The notes beneath the pieces were generated by a model that worked only from the letters and a program-made list of their open reading frames with translations, had not been told where the DNA came from and made no database searches. This document shows positions 22,507-36,200 of a stretch of DNA of 64,000 nt, piece after piece. The stretch is taken from the NCBI RefSeq assembly GCF_024679095.1, contig NC_066509.1, forward strand, positions 14,883,989-14,947,988. The letters run 5' to 3'. The position numbers and the translations under genes were made by a program. Within the stretch, counting starts at the first letter, position 1, and each line of letters begins with the position of its first letter. The DNA comes from Eriocheir sinensis. Taxonomy: Eukaryota > Arthropoda > Malacostraca > Decapoda > Varunidae.

Positions 22507-25500
22507 GTGAGACACACACACACACACACACACACACCATTCTACTCATTCCTTCCAGTCAGCTCGTCCTCAAGGCTCATAAAATGCGCCGCCGGTTACA
22601 GAGGCTCACACCGCTCATAGTGAGATTGGATGGGGTGCGGCGGGGCGGGGCAGAGCGGGGTGGGGCATAGCCAGGCTTCCTCCCGGACTACCGCGCGGAG
22701 CAGTAAAGCCGCCTTCGTGAGGAACTCGAGCTGGGTGGTTCACGTAACGCTGCGACCCGACATATTGGCGGTCCAGTTACGCCAACCAGACACCCTCAAG
22801 GTTACGCTGCCGTGTTTACATCCTGCACGAGCCGCCATCGCATCCGGCCTCGGGACTGGTGCGGTACGGCCTCCTTAAGAGGTTATGTCGCGTAATGAGT
22901 GTCTGAGCCTTGAGGGGAGTTGTGAGTAGAACCATTATTTAATTTGTCTTCGCTACGACTCACACTTAAGTCAGAGCCCACCTGACTAGGCATGATGCCT
23001 CCAATCACTTTATTTGTTAGACTTCTTAAATGCAAATATGTGACTTCTAACTGCTTGTCCTCCATGCCCACAGCGACCTCACGTCTTCGACCCCCGCCAG
23101 ACTTGGGATTTCTTCCTCCGCAACTCTGAGGCCCAAAGAACCAGAACACGAAAGAACCGCTTAAGGAATCGCAAGAACCGTATTCCTATGCCAAAAGAAG
23201 GCCCGGCCGGCCCCCCAGGACGGCGAGGACCCATGGGTCCCCCCGGTGCCCCAGGAGGGACCCTCACCACACAAGAGATGGAGGAGTACATCAAGGAGTT
23301 TTTAAGAGGTACGAATAATTATGTCCTGTTATACATCATGCCGTCGGCAGGACCCAGACTGTTTCGTTATTAATTAATCTAGCCCCCCCTCCACCATGGA
23401 AATATGAACCGATCTGACTCACAGGATTATATATAGTATTTGCCTCAGGCAATATGGCAGTGTGAATATCAATATAAGTCATTAGGATATTTATGTAGTA
23501 CATTTAGTGATCATTCCATGAAACCAAAACAGGTGCAAGCTCAAGAAGCTCCGCACGTCCCCTTCGCCTCTCTCGAGGGTCTCAAGTATACCTATTCCCG
23601 CAGAGTACCTGAGCCAGAACAACACGGCCCCCAACGCCACGAGCCTGGAGTCGGCAGAGAGCCAGCGGGCGGCGAGGGCGGGGCGGGGCCGAGTTAAGGC
23701 TGCCTTCACCGCCATCCTCCCGCGGCCCATCGTACTCAACCCTTTAGGACTCTCAATCGTCGACGCTTTTACCATAGTAAGTTCCAATCACCTACTCCGC
23801 CCCCAAGTTCCAATCACCTACTCCGCCCCCAAGTTTCAATCACCTACTCCGCCCCCAAGTTTCAATCACCTACTCCGCCCCCAAGTTCCAATCACCTACT
23901 CCGCCCCCAAGTTCCAATCACCTACTCCGCCCCCAAGTTCCAATCACTCCCGCCCCCAAGTTTCAATCACTCCCGCCCCCAAGTTCCAATCACCTACTCC
24001 GCCCCCAGGTTTCAATCACCTACCCGCCCCAAGTTTCAATCACCTACTCCGCCCCAAGTCCCAATCACTCCGCCCCCAAGTTTCAATCACCTACTCCGCC
24101 CCCAAGTTTCAATCACCTACTCCGCCCCCAAGTTTCAATCACTCCGCCCCAAGTTTCAATCACCTACTCCGCCCCCAAGTTCCAATCACTCCCGCCCCCA
24201 AGTCCCAATCACTCCCGCCCCCAAGTTACAATCACTCCCGCCCCCAAGTTCCAATCACTCCCGCCACCAAGTTCCAATCACTCCCACCCCCAAGTTCCAA
24301 TCACCTACTCCGCCCCCAAGTTCCAATCACTCCCGCCCCCAAGTTTCAATCACTCCCGCCACCAAGTTCCAGTCACTCATGCCGCCAAGTTCCAATCACC
24401 TACTTCGTCCCTCCCTCACTAGCACCCATTTATGCCCCACAGTCTCTGACAAATTTATATTTGTTTAGTTGTTTATGGTGATAGTCTGATGACATTTCAT
24501 TTTCATTTCATGCAGTCTATTTTATCTGATTGCCATTTGATCTCATAAAAATATATTTTCAAATAGAAAAGATAGCAAAAATAACAGAATAAGCAGACAC
24601 ACAGACAAACATGCAAAGTACTCTTTATCAAGATCTCTTAATGAACTTCTAAATACTCACCAGTAGTAGTTAGTCAACAACTGATGCACGCAGACATCCA
24701 ACTGGCGAACCAGACAACCAGCCAGCGCCGTACTGGCAATGACACAGACACAGCTAATAGATGAACAGAAACACAAGATGACGAAGAGAACGCCCTCCCT
24801 CCCACACTCCCACACTCATTCACTCGCCGCCTCCCGCAGACGTTCTCCCCGGGCGTGTTCGAGCGCCGCATGGTCCTGCAGCACGGCGGCTTCTCGGCCA
24901 TCAAGCGGGGCATCTACCAAGTGGCCGCCTCATTGGTGCTGCACCCGCACGGCCGCCCCAGCAGCCCTCCGCTAGACAAACCGCAGGACATCAGCGTCTA
25001 CCTGTGCATCACCACGTGCGCCAGGGACAGGTAAGTGCTGCTGCCTTGGGCGCTGCCGGGACTCTCTTCCACTGACCATTTGTTGATACTGCCTGGGCAT
25101 CATTTTGTCACGTGGGTTACTAAGGTGGTGCTTACTTCATCTCTCCTCCGGTGCAGGCGTCGGCTGGAGTGGTCCGGCGGTCTGGGCGAGGGCACAGTGA
25201 CGGCGGTGCTGGTGGGTCACGTGGTCTTGGTTCGAGGCGACACACTCCTCGTCGCCGTCGACAATCCAACGAAGTAAGTCGTCTGTGGTCGGTCTGCCTG
25301 CACCGCACCGCCGCCCTCTTCCTCTCTCTGTAGACGTTGTTGTTTTTTGTTTGTTTTTTGTTTTATTGTGTGTGCTTGTGTGGCCCATCGAGCTATTAGG
25401 CTCTTTTGAGACAGCAATTCGATCTATATTCTCATATAACTTAGTTAAACATTTTTGCATGCAAAAGTTTATTTAAACACTTAGCTTTCAAATCAATAAT

Positions 25501-25579
25501 TGAAGCGTTTCTTTTTTCCAGGCGGCCTCTGCAGGTGAGGACAGGTTCAAGCTTCTCGGCCGCGCTCATCGGGACCTAA
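22315..25579 (+). CDS. Secreted C1q/TNF-domain protein, adipolin/erythroferrone-like (six exons)
   Basis: Joining 22315-22506, 23074-23308, 23604-23776, 24840-25030, 25157-25273 and 25522-25579 gives 966 nt: 321 codons plus TAA, with every junction in phase and GT/AG intron ends. Layout: signal peptide (1-26); Arg/Lys-rich segment (86-100) with several R-x-x-R sites; six Gly-X-Y triplets (107-124); sequons at N148 and N153; C1q/TNF-like domain from about 173 to the C-terminus. The domain contains FSAIKRGIYQVAASLVL, a cysteine pair (C256, C260), VDNPTKRPLQVRTGSSFS and a terminal AALIGT. This matches the layout of vertebrate adipolin (CTRP12) and erythroferrone (CTRP15), secreted metabolic or iron hormones of about 300-350 residues. 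The function in a crustacean is unknown. The start ATG has A at -3 and leads straight into the signal peptide. AATAAA at 25945 is a plausible poly(A) signal. Confidence 0.85.
23074..23308 (+). CDS. Exon 2: basic cleavage-type cluster and collagen stretch (residues 65-143)
   Basis: Acceptor CCCACAG at 23067-23073, phase 0 in; donor G|GTACG at 23309, phase 1 out. It encodes RTRTRKNRLRNRKNR (86-100), which holds overlapping R-x-x-R sites suited to furin-type proteases. Then GPAGPPGRRGPMGPPGAPG (107-125) forms a minimal collagen run. TLTTQEMEEYIKEFL follows, resembling the short amphipathic segment after the collagen part in erythroferrone. Confidence 0.85.
23604..23776 (+). CDS. Exon 3: glycosylated linker and start of the C1q domain (residues 143-200)
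   Basis: The acceptor is the CCCGCAG at 23597-23603 after a pyrimidine-rich tract. The alternative CAG at about 23533 would lead in phase to an early TGA, so it is rejected. It encodes the sequons NNT (148-150) and NAT (153-155), a second basic stretch RAARAGRGRVK (164-174) and the first C1q strand AAFTAILPRP. The donor ATA|GTAAGT at 23777 coincides with the start of the intron minisatellite. Confidence 0.8.
23779..24415. repeat. Intronic 26/23-bp minisatellite
   Basis: About 25 head-to-tail copies of a unit beginning AAGTTCCAATCACCTACTCC and ending in CGCCCCC, with a 23-bp variant that lacks three bases (CACTCCCGCC). The array starts two bases after the end of exon 3, so the donor GTAAGT forms the front of the first unit. 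It fills the first 60 percent of intron 3. Confidence 0.95.
24840..25030 (+). CDS. Exon 4: core of the C1q/TNF-like domain (residues 201-264)
   Basis: Acceptor CTCCCGCAG at 24831-24839, phase 0 in; donor AG|GTAAGT at 25031, phase 2 out. It encodes FSAIKRGIYQVAASLVLHP, matching the conserved G-x-Y strand of C1q domains, and ISVYLCITTCARD with the cysteine pair C256/C260. Erythroferrone has a similarly placed cysteine pair. Confidence 0.9.
25157..25273 (+). CDS. Exon 5: C1q domain strands (residues 264-303)
   Basis: Acceptor CGGTGCAG at 25149-25156; donor AA|GTAAGT at 25274, phase 2. It encodes RRRLEWSGGLGEG, then GHVVLVRGDTLLVAVDNPT, a typical penultimate strand pair of the domain. Confidence 0.9.
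25522..25579 (+). CDS. Exon 6: C-terminal strand and stop (residues 303-321)
   Basis: Acceptor after a strong T-rich tract (TTTCTTTTTTCCAG). It encodes RPLQVRTGSSFSAALIGT and TAA at 25577-25579. The F-S-x-x-L-x-G ending is characteristic of C1q/TNF-related domains. Confidence 0.9.
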
Positions 25580-25965
25580 ACACCTGCAGAACCAGCTTTT
25601 GCGCCGAGCACCGCACCCAGCGGGCAGCAGACTGGGTGCGCAAGACAAAATGTTCCTTGAGAAAGCAAGTGACAAAAAAAATTATGATACTGGTAAGGTG
25701 TTTCACGCAGTGTTTCCATCAACGATTGGATGTGTTGAAGAGAGACGGATGAGACTGTGCGTCGAGGTGTGGTGAGTGGCCACATCTTGAAGGGCCGTGA
25801 CCATGACAATAGTGAAAGAGTCGCGAGACGGACGAGACGTGCCAGTGCAGGTTGCAGCTATTTATCTAAGGAAAGAAGAGAAAAGACTGAGTGTGTACTA
25901 TATGGGGTCTGAAACGAGCCCTTTGGGGTATATCGTGTCGGACAAATAAAATTAAGACATATGGG
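25580..25965 (+). other. Probable 3' UTR
   Basis: Follows the TAA at 25577. AATAAA at 25945-25950 sits at a normal distance for a compact 3' UTR of about 390 nt. The cleavage site itself is not identifiable. Confidence 0.5.
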
Positions 25966-26160
25966 GAAAAGCTTTACGTAGATGACGAGGAATTGAAATG
26001 TATTTATTTTGTTTGTCGAGTGTTTGTGAGTAGCCCAGCGGTTGTCCCAAAGTGGAGTGTGTTTTCGTGTGCTAATGACAGTTTGGGTTATTGTAAACTT
26101 CACGCTCCGATAAATGTTGTTGTGCCGATATGTTGAACTCTTTTAGTCTTATTTTCACCA
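25966..26160. other. Intergenic DNA downstream of the gene
   Basis: AT-rich, no features recognised. Confidence 0.3.

Positions 26161-27951
<1,791 letters not shown>

Positions 27952-27992
<41 letters not shown>
27952..27992. repeat. (GA)n microsatellite at the satellite boundary
   Basis: About 20 GA units forming the left border of the 36-kb satellite region. Confidence 0.9.
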
Positions 27993-27996
<4 letters not shown>

Positions 27997-29500
27997 AGAG
28001 ACCGAGACCCACATAAACACAGGCAGACACAAGCACTGCGACAGGCGGAACGACAGAGACGGACATACACAGATAGAGACAGACACAGAGACAGACACAG
28101 CGACAGAGTGACCGAGATACAGAAACATACACAAACACAGAAAAAGAGACACAGACAGACACAAACACACAGACAGACAGACAAACACAGACTGACACAG
28201 CGATAGGCACACAGAGACACAGCGACAGAGACACAGCGACAGAGACACAGCGACAGAGACACAGCGACAGAGACACAGCGACAGAGACAAAGACAGACAC
28301 AGACACAGACAGAGATACAGACACACACAGCGACACACACAGAGACAGACACAGACAAAGACACAGACACAGGGACACAGACACATACAGCGAAACACAG
28401 AGACACAGAGACAGACACAGACAGAGACACAGAGACAAAGACAGACACAAAGACAGACACAGACACAGACAGAGACACACACACACAGCGACACACACAG
28501 AGACAGAGACACAGACAAAGACACAGACACAGGGACACAGACACACAGAGACAGACACAGAGACAGGGACACAGACAGACACAGAGACACAGAGACAGAG
28601 AGGCAGACACAGAGAAAGACACAGACAGACACAGAGACAGACACAGAGATAGACACAAACAGATACAGAGACAGACAGAGACAGAGACAGACACACACAG
28701 ACACAGACACACACAGAGGCAGACACACACAGAGACAGAGACACACAGAGACAGAGACACACAGAGACAGAGACACACAGAGACAGAGACACACAGAGAC
28801 AGAGACACACAGAGACAGAGACACACAGAGACAGTGACACACAGAGAAAGAGACACACAGAGACAGAGACACACAGAGACAAAGACGCACAGAGACAGAG
28901 ACGCACAGAGACAGACACATAGACAGAGACGCACAGAGACACACAGAGACAGAGACACACAGAGACAGAGACGCACAGAGACAGAGACACACAGAGACAG
29001 AGACGCACAGAGACACACAGAGACACAGACAGGGACACAGACAGACACAGAGACACAGAGACAGAGAGGCAGACACAGAGAAAGACACAGACAGACACAG
29101 AGACAGACAAAAACAGATACAGAGACAGACACACAGAGACAGACACACACAGAGACAGAGACACACAGAGACAGAGACACACAGAGACAGAGACACACAG
29201 AGACAGAGACACACAGAGACAGAGACACACAGAGACAGACACACACAGAGACAGACACACACAGAGACAGACACACACAGAGACAGACACACACAGAGAC
29301 AGACACACACAGAGACAGAGACGCACAGACACAGTGACACACAGAGAGACACACAGAGACAGAGACACACAGAGACAAAGACGCACAGAGACAGAGACGC
29401 ACAGAGACAGACACATAGACAGAGACGCACAGAGACACACAGAGACAAAGACACACAGAGACAGAGACACACAGAGACACACACAGACAGACACACACAC
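27993..29500. repeat. Left satellite domain (mixed 12/14/16-bp units)
   Basis: Starts with irregular CACAGACAGA-type DNA, then a run of the 14-bp unit ACACAGCGACAGAG at about 28196-28285, and grades into the 16-bp unit GACAGAGACACACAGA. A block containing GACAGAGAGGCAGACACAGA recurs about 0.47 kb apart (near 28590 and 29060), and one containing GACACATAGACAGAGACGCA recurs near 28914 and 29409. This indicates a local higher-order repeat of about 0.5 kb. Frames over 27924-29536 on the minus strand exceed 500 codons and are artefacts. Confidence 0.9.
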
Positions 29501-29813
29501 CGCCGCGTGATGGACGACGCGGGTTCGAATCCTCACGCTACCACTCGGATTTTTCGGTCACCGCCGAGTGGCTTAAAACTACCCACATGCTGTGCTGAAG
29601 ACCACCCATCAACCCAGACTCTAGAGGAAGCCGTCCAAGCGAATCAAGTACGAGTTCCGGGGGGCAGCATGAGCCAATGCAAGATGGCGCCACTATAAAC
29701 ACTCGCCTGCGCCAGAACGGGCTGGGCCGACCATCAGGCCCCACCTGGAAGAAGCCTTGGGCCGACCATCAGGCCCCACCGGGAAGATGCCTACCGGCGC
29801 AATAGGCAACAAC

Positions 29814-29844
<31 letters not shown>
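29501..29844 (+). mobile_element. Poly(A)-tailed tRNA-derived SINE inserted in the satellite
   Basis: The only complex sequence within the 36-kb array. A perfect pol III B box, GGTTCGAATCC, lies at 29522-29532, but only 21 nt precede it, so the A box is missing and the tRNA head is 5'-truncated. The body is unrelated to satellite and ends in a tandem duplication of a block containing GGGCCGACCATCAGGCCCC (near 29727 and 29759). A 29-nt poly(A) tail (29816-29844) follows. Satellite resumes directly on both sides, so target duplications cannot be distinguished from repeat units. It was inserted by retroposition on the plus strand. Confidence 0.85.
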
Positions 29845-29846
<2 letters not shown>

Positions 29847-32800
29847 CAGAGACGCACAGAGACACACAGACAGAGAGACACAGAGTCAGAGACGCACAGA
29901 GAGAGAGACGCACAGAGACAGAGACGCACACAGACAGAGACGCACAGAGACAGAGACACACAGAGACAGAGACACACAGAAACAGACACACAGAAACAGA
30001 CACACACGGAAACAGAGACACACAGAAACAGAGACACACAGAGACAGAGACACACAGAGACAGACACACAGAGAGAGAGACACACAGAGACAGAGACACA
30101 CAGAGACAGAGACACACAGAGACTGACACGCACAGAGACAGAGACACACAGAGAAGGAGACACACAGAGACACACAGAGACAGAGACACACAGTGACAGA
30201 GACAGAGACACACAGAAACAGAGACACACAGAAACAGAGACACACAGAAACAGAGACACACAGAAACAGAGACACACAGACACAGAGACACACATAGACA
30301 GAGACAGAGACACACAGAGACAAACACACAGACACAGAGACGTACAGAGACAGAGACACACAGAGACAGAGACACACAGAGACAGAGACACACAGAGACA
30401 GACACGCACAGAGACAGAGACACACAGAGACAGAGACACACAGAGACAAAGACACACAGAGACAGAGACACACAGAGACAGAGACAAAGACACACAGAGA
30501 CAGAGACAGAGAGACACACAGAGACAGAGAGACACACAGAGACAGAGACACACAGAGACAGAGACACACACAGACGCACAGAGACAGAGACGCACAGAGA
30601 CAGAGACGCACAGAGACGCACAGAGACACACAGACACACACAGACACACAGAGACACACAGACACACAGAGACACACAGAGACACACAGAGACAGAGACA
30701 CACAGAGACGGAGACACACAGACGCACAGAGACAGAGACGCACAGAGACAGAGACGCACAGAGACAGAGACGCACAGAGACAGACACAGACGCACAGAGA
30801 CACACAGAGACAGACAGAGACACACAGAGACAGAGACACACAGACAGAGACACACAGACAGAGACACACAGAGACAGAGACACACAGCGACAGAGACACA
30901 GACAGAGACACACAGCGACAGAGACACATACAGAGACACACAGAGACAGAGACAGACACAGACACACAGAGACAAAGACAGACACTGACAGAGACACACA
31001 GAGACCGAGACAGACACACACAGAGACACACAGAGACAGAGACAGACACAGACAGAGACACACAGAGACAGAGACACACAGACAGAGACACACAGGGACA
31101 GACACACAAAGACAGAGACACACAGAGACAAAGACACAGAGAGTCAGAGACACAGAGACAGAGACACAGAGAGACAGAGACACAGAGAGACAGAGACACA
31201 GAGAGACAGAGACACAGAGATAGAGACACAGAGAGACAGAGACGCACAGAGACAGAGAGACACAGACAGAGACACACAGAGACAAAGACAAACGGAGACA
31301 GAGACACAGAGACAGAGACGCGGAGAGACAGAGGCGCACAGAGACAGAAACACACAGAGACAGAGACGCACGGAGACAGAGACGCACAGAGACAGAGACG
31401 CACAGAGACAGAGACGCACAGAGACAGAGACACACAGAGACAGAGACACACAGAGACAAAGACGCACAGAGATAGAGACAGAGACACACAGAGACAGAGA
31501 CACACAGAGACAGAGACACACAGAGACAGAGACACACAGAGACATAGACACACAGAGACATAGACACACAGAGACAGAGACACACAGAGACATACAGAGA
31601 CAGAGACACACATAGACAGAGACACACATAGACAGAGACACACATAGACAGAAACGCACAGAGACAGAGACACACAGACAGAGACGCACAGAGACAGAGA
31701 CGCACAAAGACAGAGACGCACAGAGACAGAGACGCACAGAGATAGAGACAGAGACACACAGAGACATAGACACACAGAGACAGAGACAGAGACACACAGA
31801 GACACACGGAGACAGAGACACACATAGACAGAGACACACATAGACAGAGACACACAGAGACAGAAACACACAGAGACAGAGACGCACAAAGACAGACGCA
31901 CAGAGACAGAGACGCACAGAGACAGAGACGCACAGAGACAGAGACGCACAGAGACAGAAACGCACAGAGACAGAGACACACAGAGACACAGACAGAGACA
32001 CACAGAGACAGAGACACACAGAGACAGAGACACACACAGACAGAGACACACACAGACAGAGACACACACAGACAGAGAAACACACACAGACAGAGACACA
32101 CACAGACAGAGACACACAGAAACCTACACACAGAGACAGAGACACACAGAGACAGAGACACACAGAGACAGAGACACACAGAGACAGAGACGCACAGAGA
32201 CAGGGACACACAGAGACAGAGACACACAGAGACAGAGACACACAGAGACAGAGACGCGGAGAGAGAGAGACGCACAGAGACAGAAACACAGAGACAGAGA
32301 CGCACAGAGACAGAAACGCACAGAGACAGACACACGCAGAGACAGACACACGAAGAGACAGAGACACACAGAGACAGAGACACACAGAGACAGAGACGCA
32401 CAGAGACACACAGAGACAGAGACACACAGAGACAGAGACACACAGAGACAGAGACACACAGAGACAGAGACAGAGACACACGGAGACAGAGACACACGGA
32501 GACAGAGACAGAGACGCACAGAGACAGAGACGCACAGAGACAGAGACCTAGAGAGACAGAGACAGAGACACACAGAGATACACAGAGACAGAGACGCACA
32601 GAGACAAAGATAGAGACACACAGAGACAGAGACGCACAGAGACAGAGACGCACAGAGACAGAGACGCACAGAGACAGAGACGCACAGAGACAGAGACGCA
32701 AAGAGACAGACACACAGAGACAGAGACACACAGAGACAGACACATACAGAGACAGAGACATACAGAGACAGAGACACACAGAGACAGAGACACAGACACA

Positions 32801-33299
32801 CAGAGACACAGACACACAGAGACACAGACACACAGAGACAGAGACACACAGAGATAGAGACGCAAAGAGACAGAGACGCACAGAGACAGAGACGCACAGA
32901 GACAGAGACGCACAGAGACAGACACCCACAGAGACAGAGACACACAGAGACAGAGACACACAGACACACACAGAGACACACAGAGACAAAGACACACAGA
33001 GACAGAGACACACAGAGACAGAGACACACAGAGACAGAGACACACAGAGACAGAGACGCACAAAGACACACAGAGACAGAGACACACAGAGACAGAGACA
33101 CACAGAGACAGACACACAGAGACAGACACACAGAGACAGAGACAGAGACAGAGACACACAGAGACAGAGACACACAGAGACAGAGACACACAGAGACAGA
33201 GACACACAGAGACAGAGACACACAGACACAGAGACACACAGAGACAGGGACAGACACAGACACACAGAGACAGACACAGACACACAGAAACAGAGACAG

Positions 33300-36200
33300 A
33301 CACACACAGACAGAGACAGACACACCAGACAGAGACAGACACAGACAGAAACACACACAGACTGAGATACACACAGACTGAGATACACACAGACTGAGAC
33401 ACACACAGACTGAGACACACACAGACTGAGACACACAGAGACAGAGACACACCGAGACACAGACAGAGACCGAGACACAGACAGAGACAGAGACACACAG
33501 AGACAGAGACACACAGAGACAGAGACACACAGAGACAGAGACACAGAGACAGAGACACAGAGAGACAGAGACACTGAGAGACAGAGACACAGAGAGACAG
33601 AGACAGAGAGAGAGACACACAGAGAAAGAGACACACAGAGACAGAGACACACAGAGACAGAGACACACAGAGACAGAGACACACACAGACGCACAGAGAC
33701 AGAGACGCACAGAGACAGAGACGCAGAGACGCACAGAGACAGAGACGCACAGAGACAGAGACACACAGAGACAGAGACACAGAGAGACAGAGACACAGAG
33801 AGACAGAGACACAGAGAGACAGAGACACAGAGAGAGACACACAGAGAAAGAGACACACAGAGACAGAGACACACAGAGACAGAGACACACAGAGACAGAG
33901 ACACACAGAGACAGAGACACACAGAGGCAGAGACGCACAGAGACAGAGACGCACAGAGACAGAGACACACAGACACACAGAGACAGAGACAGATAAACAC
34001 AGAGACAGACACACAGAGACAGAGACAGAGACACAGAGAGACACAGACACAGAGACACACATAGACAGAGACACACATAGACAGAGACAGAGACACACAG
34101 AGACAGAGACACACAGAGACAGAAACACACAGAGACAGAGACGCACAGAGACAGAGACGCACAAAGACAGAGACGCACAGAGACAGAGACGCACAGAGAC
34201 AGAGACGCACAGAGACAGAGACACACAGACACACAGAGACACAGACAGAGACACACAGAGACAGAGACAGACATAGACAGAGACACACACAGACAGAGAC
34301 ACACACAGACAGAGACACACACAGACAGACACACACAGACAGAGACACACAGAAACCGACACACAGAGACAGAGACACCCAGAGACAGAGACGCACAGAC
34401 AGACCCACAGAGACAGAGACACACAGAGACAGAGATACACAGAGACAGAAACACACAGAGACAGAGACACACAGAGACAGAGACGCACAGAGACAGAAAC
34501 ACACAGAGACACAGACGCACGGAGACAGAGACACACAGAGACAGAGACGCACAAAGACAGAGACGCACAGAGACAGAGACGCACAGAGACAGAGACACGC
34601 AGAGACAGAGACACACAGAGACAGAGACGCACAGAAACAGAGACGCACAGAGACACACAGAGACAGAGACAGAGACACACAGAGACAGAGACAAAGACAC
34701 ACAGAGACAGAGACAGAGACGCACAGAGACAGAGACACAGAGACAGAGACAGAGACACACAGACACAGAGACACACAGAGACAGAGACACACAGAGACAG
34801 ACACACAGAGACAGAGACAGACACACAGAGACAGAGACAGAGACACACAGAGACAGAGACAGAGACACACAGAGACAGACACACAGAGACACACAGAGAC
34901 ACAGAGACAGAGACACACAGAGACAGAGACACACAGAGACAGAGACTCACAGAGACACACAGAGACAGAGACACACAGAGACAGAGACACACAGAGACAG
35001 ACACACAGAGACAGACACAGAGACAGAGACACACAGAGACAGAGACAGACACAGACACACAGAGACAGACACAGACACACAGAACAGAGACAGACACACA
35101 CAGACAGAGACAGACACAGACAGAGACACACACAGACTGAGACACACAGAGACAGAGACACACAGAGACAGAGACACACCGAGAGAGAGACGCACAGAGA
35201 AGGAGACGCACAGAGACAGAGACGCACAGAGACAGAGACACACAGAGACAGACACACACAAAGACAGAGACACATAGAGACAGACACACACAGAGACAGA
35301 GACACACAGACACACAGAGACAGACACACACAGAGACAGAGACACACAGAGACAGAGACACACAGAGACAGAGACGCACAGAGACAGAGCGGCACAGAGA
35401 CAGAGCGGCACAGAGACAGAGCGGCACAGAGACAGAGCGGCACAGAGACAGAGCGGCACAGAGACACACAGAGACACACAGACAGACAGAGACACACAGA
35501 GACAGACACACAGAGACAGACACACAGACAGAGACACACAGAGACAGAGACAGACACACAGAGACACACAGAGACACACATAGACACACAGAGACACACA
35601 GACAGACAGAGACACACAGAGACAGACACACAGAGACAGACACACAGACAGAGACACACAGAGACAGAGACAGACACACAGAGACAGACACAGACACAGA
35701 CACAGACAGAGACACACAGAGACAGAGACAGACACAGACAGAGACAAACAGAGACAGAGACACACACAGACTGAGACACACACAGACTGAGACACACACA
35801 GACTGAGACACACACAGACTGAGACACACACAGACACACAGAGACCGAGACACAGACAGAGACACACAGAGACAGAGACACACAGAGACAGAGACGCACA
35901 GAGACTGAGACGCACAGAGACAGAGACGCACAGGGACAAAGACAGAGACGCACAGAGTCAGAGACACACAAAGACACACAGAGACAGAGACGCACAGAGA
36001 CAGAGACGCACAGAGACAGAGACGCACAGAGACAGAGACACACAGAGTCAGAGACGCACAGAGTCAGAGACGCACAGTGACAGAGACACACAGAGACAGA
36101 GACGCACAGAGACAGAGACGCACAGTGACAGAGACATACAGAGACAGAGACACACAGAGACAAATGCGCACAGAGACAGAGACGCACAGAGACAGAGACG

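Noticed and set aside
23440..23697. 85-codon plus-strand frame overlapping exon 3
   Set aside because: Different frame from the C1q exon. Using its upstream CAG as acceptor would put a TGA early in the spliced frame.
24739..24975. 78-codon plus-strand frame over exon 4
   Set aside because: Out of frame with the C1q-domain exon, which has proper splice sites and conserved residues.
27993..29500. Possible CRISPR-like array because of short regular repeats
   Set aside because: Repeats are contiguous with no unique spacers and the context is eukaryotic. It is satellite DNA.
29757..31223. 488-codon plus-strand frame rich in Thr, Glu, Arg and Asp
   Set aside because: Starts in the SINE, crosses its poly(A) tail and continues as the 16-bp satellite cycle. 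Not a gene.
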